A stretch of DNA of 64,000 nt, from assembly GCA_039805905.1 (NCBI GenBank), contig JBDIVM010000009.1, forward strand, positions 1 to 64,000, given 5' to 3'. The notes beneath the pieces were generated by a model. That model saw only the letters and a list, made by a program, of their open reading frames with translations, searched no databases and was not told the origin of the DNA. This document shows, piece after piece, positions 1 through 7,846 of the stretch. The number at the start of each line of letters is the position of its first letter. The stretch's first letter is position 1. Source of the DNA: Thermohalobaculum sp039805905. Lineage in GTDB: Bacteria; Pseudomonadota; Alphaproteobacteria; Rhodobacterales; Rhodobacteraceae. The translations under genes and the position numbers were made by a program.

Positions 1-127
1 GAGGGCGGCCACGGCGATCACGGTCGCGGTGATGACGGCCGCGGCGACGAGGGCGGCCACGGCGATCACGGTCGCGGTGATGACGGCCGCGGCGACGAGG
101 GCGGCCACGGCGATCACGGTCGCGGTG
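1..127. repeat. 48-bp tandem repeat, 2.6 copies visible
   Basis: Copies begin at 1, 49 and 97. The first two are identical over 48 bp. The third matches for about 31 bp and then diverges. The unit is a multiple of three, so copy-number change would lengthen or shorten the encoded protein by 16 residues without a frameshift. The array may continue upstream of the window. Confidence 0.9.
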
Positions 128-258
128 GCAACAATGGCAATAATGGTCTCGGCAACGGGGGCGAAAATGGCGAGGGAACCGACCCTGGTTCTGACCCAAG
201 CAACCCAGGCAACGGCGGTAATGGCGGTAATGGCGGAAATGGTGGTGGTAGAAAATAA
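1..258 (+). CDS. C-terminal part of a glycine-rich repeat protein (5' end outside window)
   Basis: Frame 1 is open from the first base to a TAA at 256-258 and gives about 85 residues. They start with near-perfect 16-residue repeats rich in Gly, His, Asp, Glu and Arg (unit GGHGDHGRGDDGRGDE). A Gly/Asn tail follows (GNGGNGGNGG) and the protein ends GGGRK. No domain family is recognisable. The composition suits an exported or surface low-complexity tail, and the His/Asp content could bind metal, but that is inference. The start codon lies upstream of the window, so length and any signal peptide are unknown. A second glycine-rich protein is encoded at 3329-3877 on the other strand. Codon periodicity and the clean stop support this frame over the alanine/threonine-rich alternatives. 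Confidence 0.6.
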   Translation, partial: EGGHGDHGRGDDGRGDEGGHGDHGRGDDGRGDEGGHGDHGRGGNNGNNGLGNGGENGEGTDPGSDPSNPGNGGNGGNGGNGGGRK

Positions 259-289
259 TGAGCGAGTGCCTTCATCTTGCTTGAGTCAC

Positions 290-643
290 GGATACCGGCA
301 CGACATTGCCGCGATGATGCGGGCCTCGCATGTCGTCGTGCTGCCGTCCTATCGCGAGGGGTTGCCGAAGGCGCTCATCGAGGCCGCCGCCTGCGGCCGG
401 GCGGTCGTCACCACCGACGTGCCCGGCTGCCGCGATGCCATCGAGCCGGGCGAGAGCGGCCTCCTGGTCCCCGCCCGCGACCCCGCTGCGCTGGCGGCGG
501 CCATTCGCACGCTGATCGGCGATCCGGCGCGGCGGCAGGCGATGGGCCGCGCCGGCCGGGCGCTCGCCGAGCGCGCGTTCCGGATCGAGACCGTGGTGCA
601 GGAGCACCTGCGCATCTACGGCGCATTGCTGGCCCACCTCTGA
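290..643 (+). pseudogene. Truncated C-terminal remnant of a GT4-type glycosyltransferase
   Basis: In frame 2, from about base 296, the translation matches the C-terminal Rossmann half of family 4 glycosyltransferases. It shows an RHDIAAMMRASHVVVLPS segment, then SYREGLPKALIEAAACG with the acidic E..EA nucleotide-sugar motif, then VVTTDVPGCRD and a terminal helix ending at TGA 641-643. About 115 residues remain of a family usually 350-400 long. The upstream half is missing: the frame runs into the out-of-frame glycine-rich repeat region, which ends at 258. No convincing start or ribosome site precedes the homology. It is best read as a gene remnant left by a rearrangement, not a working enzyme. 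Confidence 0.7.
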
Positions 644-685
644 CCGGAGCACCGCGCCCGGATGCGAACGACGCGGCTACCGACC

Positions 686-714
686 CGGTCAGCGCCCGCC
701 CCGGGCGCTGACCG
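686..714. terminator. Strong hairpin, 12-bp stem and 5-nt loop
   Basis: Arms 686-697 and 703-714 are perfectly complementary (CGGTCAGCGCCC paired with its complement) around a GCCCC loop. There is no T-run. It lies between the plus-strand remnant ending at 643 and the minus-strand gene ending at 802, so it can serve both directions. Confidence 0.6.
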
Positions 715-742
715 CCAAGATCGCATGGCCCTCAAACGGACG

Positions 743-769
743 GGCGGCGGGACACAAGGTCCCGCCGCC
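743..769. terminator. Second hairpin, 11-bp perfect stem
   Basis: GGCGGCGGGAC at 743-753 pairs perfectly with 759-769 around an ACAAG loop. It lies 33 bp beyond the stop of the 802-1137 minus-strand gene. Together with the 686-714 hairpin it forms a double barrier between convergent units. Confidence 0.6.
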
Positions 770-801
770 ACGGCGCTTCCCCCCAGATCAGTCAGACCGC
801 G

Positions 802-1137
802 TCAGGGACTCGGACGCCGGAACAGGTTCTTCCGCTCGAGAGCCGATTCGACCTGCTTGGCAAACGACGGCGCCATCGACTGCCCGGTGGCGGGCTCGCC
901 GAGCGCGAGGTCGTCCTCCTCGGTCACACCGTTCCTGGCACCGCCGAGCGGCCCCTTCACCGCCTGAGCGCCGTCAGCCTCGCCGGTCCGGCGATCCTCA
1001 CCGCCCGGCGCCTTCGCCCCCCCCAGGGACCCGTCCTTCAGGAGCTTCTCCGCCATCCGGAGAAACTCCCTGAGCCGGGCCGTCTCCGCCTCCAGAGCAT
1101 CAACGCGATCCCTCGCGATCTTCATGACATCGGCCAT
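802..1137 (-). CDS. Small helical (coiled-coil) protein, paralogue of 13621-13860
   Basis: It encodes 111 residues of unknown function. Residues 1-36 form a heptad-patterned helix (VDALEAETARLREFLRMAEK) that is 18 of 36 identical to the N-terminus of the protein at 13621-13860. The remainder is Gly/Ala/Glu-rich and probably disordered, ending in a short basic tail (ERKNLFRRPSP). The reading frame is open further upstream, but ATG 1137 is chosen: it has an AAGGGGGA ribosome site 8-9 nt upstream, and the MxDV start matches the paralogue. The protein is cytosolic, with no signal or membrane segment. The 276-bp upstream gap to 1413 is AT-richer (around 1220-1300) and probably carries its promoter. 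I recognise no family. Confidence 0.65.
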   Translation of the reverse strand: MADVMKIARDRVDALEAETARLREFLRMAEKLLKDGSLGGAKAPGGEDRRTGEADGAQAVKGPLGGARNGVTEEDDLALGEPATGQSMAPSFAKQVESALERKNLFRRPSP

Positions 1138-1413
1138 CGCGACATCCCCCTTTTGCTTTCGCCAACACAACCTTAACGCGAAACACCAGTGCTGCTTGCA
1201 ACTGCGACGATAGCGCATTGCTCGCCTCCGGCCAATCTGAATCTCAGTTTTAATCGTTCTATGGCAATATGATGATGATAATTTCTCAACCTTTACATCA
1301 TGATACGGTCCGCCTTGCACCTTTCAGATTCACTCTGAGCCCTCGTGCGTAACTGCTTGCAATAGCCTCAGGACACAGAATCAGGCCATTTGCGATTCGA
1401 CATCGTATCCGCT

Positions 1414-3033
1414 TCAGGAGCCCCGGAGTGCGAGCGCCATTCCGTCCCGTCCGGGGTCGGCGCCGCCATCCCAGCCGGACGCCGTTCGCCGCAGCGCATG
1501 GACACCCGCAAAGCCGTAGCTGAGCGGCGAGCGGCGCACCCGGTAACCCATCGCCTCCAGTTCCCGCTGGGTGCGGCGCAGGATCCGGTTGGTGACGTCG
1601 ATCATGTCGGATGTGGCGCAGAACCGCGGCGCCGAAACCGCCTCCTGAGCGCTCATCCCGAAGTCGGCGGCGTTCAGGATCCCCTGCAGCACTCCCATGG
1701 TGATGTAGGTGCCGCCCGGCGCGCCGATCACCAGCCACGGGCCGTCGCCGTCGAACAGGATCGTCGGGCACATCGCGGTGAACCGTGCCTTGCCGGGGGC
1801 GATCGAGCCGGCACGGCCCGGGCGCGGATCGAAGACACCCATGCAGCCGTTGTACATGAACCCCAGTCCCTCGGTCACGACGCCCGACGGCATGCCGATC
1901 GAATGGGTGAGCGAGACGCAGTTCCCCGCCCCGTCGACCACGCAGATATGGGTCGTGTCCTTCGATTCCTCGCCACCCGCGTTCAGCCGCGGCACATGGG
2001 TCTTCTCGCCCCGGCGGATGCGTGCCGCCATGGCCGCGGCATAGTCCTTCGATGTCAGTTCCGCGACCGGCACCTCGACGAAGCGCGGGTCGCCGACTTT
2101 CCGGTCCTTGTCGACGGTGGCGATCTTCATCGCCTCGGAGACGGTGGCGATGTAGTCGGGCGAGTTGTGGCCCATGGCGGCGAGGTCGAAGTTCTCGAGG
2201 ATGTTCAGCATCTCGAGAATCATCACCCCGCCGCCGGGCGGCTGGTTGGTCGCCACCCGGTGGCCGCGATAGCTGCCCCGGAGCGGCTCGGCCTCGACCG
2301 GCGCGACGGCGGCAAGATCCCCGGCCGAGAGCAGCCCGCCATGCGCCGCCATATCGGCCGCGATCCGGGCCGCGATCGCGCCCCGGTAGAAGTCGTCGGC
2401 GCCATGCTGGGCGATGCGCCGGTAGGTCCGGCCCATGTCGGGGTTGCGCACGCGCTCGCCGACCCGCTTCGGCTGACCATCCGGCCCGCAATAGATTTTC
2501 CGCGTTGCGGGGAAACGGGTCACGTAGGCGCTGTGCGGCACCCGCCCCCCCGCCGGGACCTCGCTCCAGAAGGCTCCAACATGGGGCCGGACCTGGAAAC
2601 CGTCCTCGCAGTACCCGATTGCCGGTCCGATCAGGTCGGCCAGGCTGCGGGTGCCGAACTGACGCAGGGCCAGGTCGAGCGCCCGCAACGTCATCGGCGT
2701 CATGATCGACTGGTAGCCGATCTCGTTGACGGCGCCTTCGAGCAGGAAGCCGAATCCGTCCTCCGCCTCGCCGAGCATGATGCCCGCCCACATCTCAGGC
2801 CGCACCGCCATGGGCGCCCGCCCGTGGAAGTCGATGAAGCGGTGCACGCCCCGCTCGGGCAGATAAAGCTGCATCGACCCGAAGCCGGCAATGCCGCACA
2901 TCAGCGGATCGACCGCCGTCTGCACGAGGGCACAGGCGACCGCGGCATCGACCGCGTTGCCGCCCGCGCCGAGCACGTCCGCTCCGGCCTCGACGGCCTC
3001 CGGCTGCGGCGCGGTGATGATGCCTCCGTCCAT
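1414..3033 (-). CDS. Gamma-glutamyltransferase family protein
   Basis: 539 residues, an Ntn-hydrolase of the gamma-glutamyltranspeptidase family. The early NAVDAAVACAL helix and the GGNAVDA motif are typical of the large subunit. The self-cleavage and nucleophile site is Thr360 in DTTHICVVD, followed by CVSLTHS and a GAPGG oxyanion-type motif in the small subunit. There is no signal peptide, so unlike classical periplasmic Ggt it should stay in the cytosol. Such members act on glutathione-like or gamma-glutamyl compounds, or on related amides such as oxamate. The substrate cannot be read from sequence. ATG 3033 has an excellent ribosome site (GAAGGGGGGGGAAGGC). It stands alone: no glutathione importer or other operon partner is adjacent. 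Confidence 0.88.
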   Translation of the reverse strand: MDGGIITAPQPEAVEAGADVLGAGGNAVDAAVACALVQTAVDPLMCGIAGFGSMQLYLPERGVHRFIDFHGRAPMAVRPEMWAGIMLGEAEDGFGFLLEGAVNEIGYQSIMTPMTLRALDLALRQFGTRSLADLIGPAIGYCEDGFQVRPHVGAFWSEVPAGGRVPHSAYVTRFPATRKIYCGPDGQPKRVGERVRNPDMGRTYRRIAQHGADDFYRGAIAARIAADMAAHGGLLSAGDLAAVAPVEAEPLRGSYRGHRVATNQPPGGGVMILEMLNILENFDLAAMGHNSPDYIATVSEAMKIATVDKDRKVGDPRFVEVPVAELTSKDYAAAMAARIRRGEKTHVPRLNAGGEESKDTTHICVVDGAGNCVSLTHSIGMPSGVVTEGLGFMYNGCMGVFDPRPGRAGSIAPGKARFTAMCPTILFDGDGPWLVIGAPGGTYITMGVLQGILNAADFGMSAQEAVSAPRFCATSDMIDVTNRILRRTQRELEAMGYRVRRSPLSYGFAGVHALRRTASGWDGGADPGRDGMALALRGS

Positions 3034-3194
3034 GCCTTCCCCCCCCTTCTCTGTCCCCGACCTGTGCCGGTCCGGCCGGATTGCAGCATGGCCCAGCTTC
3101 GCGGGCGAGGGAAGCCGGAGCCGCGGCGCGGAGCCCCGCCTGCGCGGCGGCGGGCCGCCGCCGGTCCGGCGACCCGGGGCGCACCATGACGATG

Positions 3195-3222
3195 CGCCTG
3201 CACCCCCGAACGGGTGCAGGCG
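3195..3222. terminator. Hairpin, 11-bp stem and 6-nt loop
   Basis: CGCCTGCACCC (3195-3205) pairs perfectly with 3212-3222 around CCGAAC. It lies downstream of the minus-strand glycine-rich gene (stop at 3329) and upstream of the gamma-glutamyltransferase start at 3033, so it probably separates the two. The rest of 3034-3328 shows nothing else I can support. Confidence 0.6.
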
Positions 3223-3328
3223 GCCTGTCAGGAAATTGATCGAGGTTCAGCGCCGGACGGCGGGCCCGGTTGTGCCGGTCCGCTGCACCGCAGACGCTCC
3301 GACCCTGGCCAACGCCGCAGGCACCCTG

Positions 3329-3877
3329 TCAGGCTTCGCAGCCGCCGCCATGGCCATCATCGCCGCCGCTGCCATCGCCACTGCCGTCACTGCCATCTCC
3401 ATCGGTTCCCCCTCCGCTTGCATCGTCGCCACCGCCACTGCCGTCGCCACCGCCACTGCCGCCGCCACCGCCACTGCCGCCGCCACTGCCGCCGCTGCCG
3501 GCACTGCCGCCGCTGCCACCGGTTCCACCACCACTGCCGGTTCCACCGTCGCCGCCGTCTCCCCCGTGTCCGCCATCCTGGCCCCGGTCCGCGGGGCCCG
3601 AGTCGGCGGCACCCGACACGGTTCCGGCAGGGCGCTCGAGCAGGCAGGCGATGTCCCAGAGCAGGCATTCATCCGACGACTGGGTCGACTGGATACCCCG
3701 GTAGGTGCCGCGGCCGAACCCTGCCCCGAACACGTCATCGGGAGCGGCCACGGACGGAAGCGGCGAAACGGCAAGCCCGAGGGCAACCGCCACCGAAAGC
3801 GACCGCAGCCGCCTATTCCGGATCGCATCCCGATGCGCCATTAAGCGCGAATACACTTGGTCCTCTGTACCATACAT
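3329..3877 (-). CDS. Secreted glycine-rich low-complexity protein
   Basis: 182 residues from ATG 3877, chosen because GAAGG lies 8 nt upstream (an upstream GTG at 3892 is also in frame). A basic N-terminus (RNRRLRS) leads into a hydrophobic stretch (LSVAVALGLAVSPLPSVAA) ending in an Ala-x-Ala type cleavage site, so it should be exported. About 50 residues of ordinary sequence with two cysteines (ECLLWDIACLLE) follow. After that come some 90 residues of almost pure Gly/Ser/Asp (GGDGGDGGTGSGGG), ending GGGCEA. No family is recognised. The acidic glycine-rich tail suggests a surface or matrix component. The divergent neighbour is a secreted cysteine protease of a type that processes surface adhesins, but a link is only a guess. 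Confidence 0.68.
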   Translation of the reverse strand: MYGTEDQVYSRLMAHRDAIRNRRLRSLSVAVALGLAVSPLPSVAAPDDVFGAGFGRGTYRGIQSTQSSDECLLWDIACLLERPAGTVSGAADSGPADRGQDGGHGGDGGDGGTGSGGGTGGSGGSAGSGGSGGGSGGGGGSGGGDGSGGGDDASGGGTDGDGSDGSGDGSGGDDGHGGGCEA

Positions 3878-4233
3878 CTCACGCACCTTCACTCACCGTC
3901 GTTCGCAACTCCTTGGTGACTGCGCTGCGAACTCTGCAACCATTGCGCTAGAGCGTGGCAGAATCTTGGCAAATTTACATGATTTCATGCATTTATCGTT
4001 TCTTTCTAATACTGATTTCCGTGATACTACTGACGTGGGGCATCGCAGCCGCCCCGGGTCGCGCCGCTGCTTGCAGACGGAACGGCGCGCTCCCGCGGAC
4101 GAGGCTTCGGGCGGTGCGATGCAATGGGTGGACGGAGCCGGCGGAGCCGCCGGCTGCATCGCCGGTGCCGGTCGCGGCGCGGGCCGGTGCGGCACGGCGG
4201 GTTCCGATGGCGGGATCGGGGAGCTGGGTGGAG
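3878..4233. other. Divergent intergenic region, AT-rich core
   Basis: 356 bp between two divergent genes. The segment 3950-4025 is much more AT-rich than its surroundings and includes TTGGCA at about 3966 and a CATGATTTCATG inverted repeat just after it. It probably holds promoters for one or both neighbours, but I cannot assign -10/-35 pairs with confidence. Confidence 0.35.
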
Positions 4234-4863
4234 ATGCACCGGATGCTGGCCGCTGCCGGTGCGGCGGCGCTACTGTGGACAATGGGCGTTCCCGCGGATG
4301 CGCACGCGCAATCGTCGGGCTCCGCGCTCGCCGACCAGGGCCAGGCACATTCGGCGACGGTGATCGAGGCGCCGCCCGGGTTCCGCAGCTCCTGCGCCAG
4401 GTACGTGTGGCTCTGCATCGGTGCGGGCCACAGCGATCCGACGATCGACGCGGACCGCCTGCTGTCACTTGCCGAGGCGGTCAACCGCCATGTGAACCTG
4501 ACGATTGCGCAACTCAGCGACCCCGAGAACTACGGGGTCGCCGAGCACTGGACCCTGCCGGAAAACGGCTACGGCGACTGCGAGGATTTCGTGCTGCGCA
4601 AGTACAAGGACCTGCTCGACGCCGGGGTGTCCGCGCGGGTCCTCTCGGTGGCGGTCGTGCTGGACAACCGTGGCGACAATCACGCCGTCCTGGTGCTGCA
4701 CCACGCGCGCGGCGACCTCGTTCTCGACAGCCTTACCGCGGAGGTGCTGCCCTGGAACCGCTCTGGCTACCGCTTCCTGGCAATGCAGTCCGCCGAGCAC
4801 AAGGCCCGCTGGGAGATCGTCGACGGCGCCTCGCTCGACCACGCACATCTCGCGATGCGGTAA
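4234..4863 (+). CDS. Transglutaminase-like cysteine protease (BTLCP/LapG type), exported
   Basis: 209 residues. The N-terminus (MLAAAGAAALLWTMGVPADAHAQ) is a signal peptide, so it acts in the periplasm. The catalytic triad of bacterial transglutaminase-like cysteine proteinases is complete: Cys116 in GYGDCEDFV, His150 in GDNHAVLVL and Asp165 in LVLDSL. The family includes LapG, which cleaves surface adhesins under c-di-GMP control. No LapA- or LapD-like gene is visible here, so the substrate is unknown. The frame is open back to 3955, but the extra residues are Arg/Ala-rich like translated non-coding DNA, and GGGGAG stands before ATG 4234 (ATG 4243 is equally possible). A hydrophobic alternative N-terminus from ATG 3979 cannot be excluded. 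Confidence 0.8.
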   Translation: MHRMLAAAGAAALLWTMGVPADAHAQSSGSALADQGQAHSATVIEAPPGFRSSCARYVWLCIGAGHSDPTIDADRLLSLAEAVNRHVNLTIAQLSDPENYGVAEHWTLPENGYGDCEDFVLRKYKDLLDAGVSARVLSVAVVLDNRGDNHAVLVLHHARGDLVLDSLTAEVLPWNRSGYRFLAMQSAEHKARWEIVDGASLDHAHLAMR

Positions 4864-5301
4864 CCTGCGACCCCGGCGGCGGTCAACAACAGCGCCCGGA
4901 GGTGGGGGCAGGTGCACCCCGCATGCCCGCGCCCCGATTCGAACTTCTCACGCGAGTAGTTTCAACTCTGTATCCATTACTCACTCAACTCGCGAATCTT
5001 CCAACCCCTGCCACAATCTGCTCGGAGAATTTCTTTTATGATTCAATGCCAGACATCCTGAAGGCCTTGCGTTCGCCGGGGATTCGCCCAGATTCACCCC
5101 GTCGCCCACTGCCATCCCTTCTGGCCCGGGCGGCATGGTGTGTGCGTTTGGTTGCGTCCGTGTTGGTAGCGTAAGGTGGCCGCTCTCCGTGAGGGCGGCC
5201 ACTGTCGTTGGGACCACCGTGCGCAGGCCGGGCGATGACGATCGGTCTGCCGTCAGGCGTCCCGGCGTCCGCCGCGCCGGCCAGGCCCCGCGGCGCCCGC
5301 G
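4864..5301. other. Convergent intergenic region
   Basis: 438 bp between the protease (plus strand) and fliG (minus strand). Apart from the hairpin at 5176-5202 I see no supported gene. A 42-codon frame at 5046-5174 has no properly spaced ribosome site. The AT-richer part is 4950-5050. Confidence 0.5.
5176..5202. terminator. Bidirectional terminator hairpin, 12-bp stem and 3-nt loop
   Basis: GTGGCCGC at 5176-5183 pairs with 5195-5202. A U-G wobble and CTC/GAG then extend the stem to 12 bp around a CGT loop. It lies between convergent genes and lacks a clear T-run. Confidence 0.65.
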
Positions 5302-6339
5302 TCAGGCCTCTTCCTCCCGCACCAGAGTGATCTCGCCGGACTGCTCGAGCTGCCGGATCGCCCGGATCACTTCGCTCTGTGCCGCCTCGGCGTCGCTCCG
5401 GCGCACGGCACCCATCTCCCTGATCTCCTCCTCGATCGCCTCCGCCATGCGCGACGAGATGTTGGAGAGAATGAATGCCTTCGCGCCGGGCGCGTCCCGC
5501 TCGGCGCCGGCGAGCGCCGCGAGCAGGACCTGCTGGTCGACAGAGCGCACCACGGCGCTGACATCCTGCCGCCGGACGCGGGTCTCGATGTCGGCGAAGG
5601 TGAACATGCTCCGCCTGGTCTGGCTGGCGAACTCCGGGTCGCTCGACTCGAGATAGGACATGATGCCGTCCCGGAACTCGCCCGAGGCATAGTCGAAGAT
5701 CGACCCGAGCCGGTGTTCCGGGCGCATGGCGGTGTCGCGATCCCTGCCCGCGAGCAGCGTCCGGCCGACGGTTTCGGCAATGGCATCCACAGACCGCGGC
5801 GGGACGGCGGCAGTCCTGCGGATTGCCTCGACGACCGGCCGCGCCACCTCGAGATCGATGAGGCTGACGACCCTGCCCGCGTGCTCCGGCGCAAGCCGGG
5901 CCAGGATCAGGGCCGCCGTCTGCGGATGCTCCCGGGCCAGGAACCCGGCCAGATCCGCGGGATCGACCTCGGCGAGCCGAGTCCACACATTGCGCCCGGC
6001 AGCGGCATCGACCTCGTCCAGAAGCCGCGCGGCCGTCGCGTCGCCGAGATGCCGCCCGATGATGGCGCGCGCGGCGTCGGTCCCGCCATGCACGGCGCGC
6101 CCCGCCGTTTCGACCTCGGCCAGGAACTCGGCCACGACCGCGCGCACCACCTCGGGCGCCACCCGGCCGAGGCCCGCCATCGCGCGAACGAACCGCCGGA
6201 CCGAATCCTCGTCGAGGCCGTCGAAGACAGGCCCGGCCGCCTGCTCGTCCAGCAGGCCGAGCAGGATCGCGGCCTTCTGCGCCCGGCTCAGCCCCGCGGC
6301 CGCGAGGGTCGCTCCTGTGACCGGTGCGGGCAGGGTCAT
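5302..6339 (-). CDS. fliG: Flagellar motor switch protein FliG
   Basis: 345 residues, the usual FliG length (330-350). FliG sits on the MS ring and contacts the stator through its C-terminal domain. The middle domain carries the conserved REHPQTAALILARL (EHPQTxA) motif. It is followed by the MFTFADIETRV helix, which corresponds to the MF..F.D segment of the C-terminal region, and by the charged helix around DQQVLLAAL that holds torque residues. It lies 39 bp downstream of fliM on the same strand, so the two are probably cotranscribed. No other flagellar gene is visible, unusual because fliG normally follows fliF. The family assignment is secure. Confidence 0.93.
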   Translation of the reverse strand: MTLPAPVTGATLAAAGLSRAQKAAILLGLLDEQAAGPVFDGLDEDSVRRFVRAMAGLGRVAPEVVRAVVAEFLAEVETAGRAVHGGTDAARAIIGRHLGDATAARLLDEVDAAAGRNVWTRLAEVDPADLAGFLAREHPQTAALILARLAPEHAGRVVSLIDLEVARPVVEAIRRTAAVPPRSVDAIAETVGRTLLAGRDRDTAMRPEHRLGSIFDYASGEFRDGIMSYLESSDPEFASQTRRSMFTFADIETRVRRQDVSAVVRSVDQQVLLAALAGAERDAPGAKAFILSNISSRMAEAIEEEIREMGAVRRSDAEAAQSEVIRAIRQLEQSGEITLVREEEA

Positions 6340-6378
6340 GGTGCCCCCCGCAAGCGGCCGGTGCCGCGGTCCGTCCGG

Positions 6379-7344
6379 TCAGAGGTCACCGGCACTCTCC
6401 GCCGACAGGAGATCGGCCAGAGGCCCGACCAGCGCCGGATCCGGCGGCTCCACGATCCTGACCGCCTTGTTGTGGCGGTAGACACCAAGTCTTCCGCGGC
6501 CGACCCGATGCGCCGCGTCGCCGGCGCCGAGCATCAGCATCACATCGTCGAGCGTCGCATCGCCGAGCGGCAGCAGCCCGCCGATCTCCAGCCGGGTCAG
6601 ATCCGCGACCGGCAACCGGCTGCGATCGATCACGGCCCGGATCGGGAGCGGCGACCGCTTCACGACCTTGCGCATGTGCCGGACCCAGCGCTCCGAGTCG
6701 GCCTGTGTGCCAAGAAACCGCATCCGGCCGAGCGCCGCTTCGGCCGGTTCGACCCAGCCCAGCGGAAGCGCCGCGAACAGGTCGCCCGCCCGCGCATCGT
6801 CACCGATCTCCAGGCCGATCCGGCAGGTGAGGTACTGCTGGTCGGGCAGCAGGTGGTGGAGGTTGGCCGGCGAGGACTCGGTCCGCGCGGGCACCAAAGG
6901 CGCGAGCACCGACGCGCCGGCCAGCGCCGATATCTCCCGCGCCAGCCGGTCCACGACGCCTTCGATCAGCCGGCCGCACAGCGCGGCGTCGATCGCCGTC
7001 GGCACGCGCTCCGCCGGGCCGGCCGCCCTCCCGGCTCCTCCGCCGGCCAGCACGTCGACCACATGGTCGAGAAGCGCCATGTCCAGGCCGACGAGCGCGG
7101 TGTCGCGCCGCTCCGACGTCAGCACCGTGAACAGCCCCTGCATCGGCAGTGCGCCGACCACGGCGCCGGCGCGTTCGATCCGGGACTGCCTCACGGCGGC
7201 CTCGACGAAGGTTCCGAGCACGGCGGTGGCTCCCTTTGCCGCAGCCGTTTCGAGCGTCGCGGAAAGTCCGCGCAGGACCGGATAGCTGTAGCCGCGCGAC
7301 CGGATCGCACTGAGCTTCTTCCTGAGCACGCGGCCCGCCGTCAT
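6379..7344 (-). CDS. fliM: Flagellar motor switch protein FliM
   Basis: 321 residues from ATG 7344. The middle domain is a divergent CheC-like fold. The C-terminus is a SpoA (FliN-like) domain with LTRLEIGGLLPLGD and GRGRLGVYRHNKAVRIV, which stacks in the C-ring. The N-terminus is MTAGRVLRKKLSAIRSRG, and the CheY-P-binding peptide (LSQxEIDALL type) of classical FliM is absent. Reading further upstream in frame does not restore it. First gene of the fliM-fliG pair and divergent from gatC. Response to CheY in this motor, if any, must use another surface or another FliM-family protein. The frame extends far upstream only as antisense of gatA. Confidence 0.87.
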   Translation of the reverse strand: MTAGRVLRKKLSAIRSRGYSYPVLRGLSATLETAAAKGATAVLGTFVEAAVRQSRIERAGAVVGALPMQGLFTVLTSERRDTALVGLDMALLDHVVDVLAGGGAGRAAGPAERVPTAIDAALCGRLIEGVVDRLAREISALAGASVLAPLVPARTESSPANLHHLLPDQQYLTCRIGLEIGDDARAGDLFAALPLGWVEPAEAALGRMRFLGTQADSERWVRHMRKVVKRSPLPIRAVIDRSRLPVADLTRLEIGGLLPLGDATLDDVMLMLGAGDAAHRVGRGRLGVYRHNKAVRIVEPPDPALVGPLADLLSAESAGDL

Positions 7345-7555
7345 CGCCCTTGCCCCGCTCGTCCTGTCCAGGAGTGATCCGGATGTGACCGGTTGCCCCC
7401 TGGATCGCAGACCAGAGTTAAGAATCGGTTCGGATGCCCTGCCGTCCTGCCGGCTGGCCGTGGCGGCGGCACTCCTGCGCCCCTTGCTCCCGGCTGGCCT
7501 GGCGGCTAAACCTCCGGCCCAACCGGCCCGCCGCGCGGCTTCCAGCGAGGTTCCC

Positions 7556-7843
7556 ATGTCGATCGACACCGACACCGTCCGCAAGGTCGCGCATCTGGCG
7601 CGCATCGCGCTCCGCGAGGACGAGGTCGCGCCGCTGGCAGCGGAGCTCACCGCGATCCTCGGCTGGGTCGAGCAGCTTTCCGGGGTCGATGTCGCCGGCA
7701 TCGAGCCGATGACCTCGGTCACGCCGATGGCGCTGAAGCAGCGTGCCGACGAGGTGACCGACGGCGACCGGCGCGCCGACATCCTCGCCAATGCGCCCGA
7801 TGCCCGCGAGGGGTTCTTCGCCGTTCCAAAGGTGGTGGAGTAG
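7556..7843 (+). CDS. gatC: Asp-tRNA(Asn)/Glu-tRNA(Gln) amidotransferase subunit C
   Basis: 95 residues, the normal GatC size. GatC is the small subunit that wraps the GatA-GatB interface of the amidotransferase that converts misacylated Glu-tRNA(Gln) and Asp-tRNA(Asn). Typical features are VRKVAHLARIAL at the start, LGWVEQL in the middle, and EPMTSVTPM followed by ILANAPDAREGFFAVPKVVE at the end. ATG 7556 is preceded by GAGG at 5 nt. gatA starts 3 bp after the stop, so the two are cotranscribed and probably translationally coupled. gatB is not in the window. Confidence 0.95.
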   Translation: MSIDTDTVRKVAHLARIALREDEVAPLAAELTAILGWVEQLSGVDVAGIEPMTSVTPMALKQRADEVTDGDRRADILANAPDAREGFFAVPKVVE

Positions 7844-7846
7844 CCG

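Noticed and set aside
1..127. CRISPR array or phage attachment repeats
   Set aside because: The repeats are direct, contiguous and coding, without spacers.
4930..4960. GATTCGAAC resembling a tRNA T-loop
   Set aside because: The flanking bases do not form a T-stem, and no acceptor, D or anticodon arm can be drawn.
5046..5174. 42-codon frame (MPDILKALRS...)
   Set aside because: GGAG is too far from the ATG, and the arginine/serine-rich sequence has no conserved or membrane pattern.
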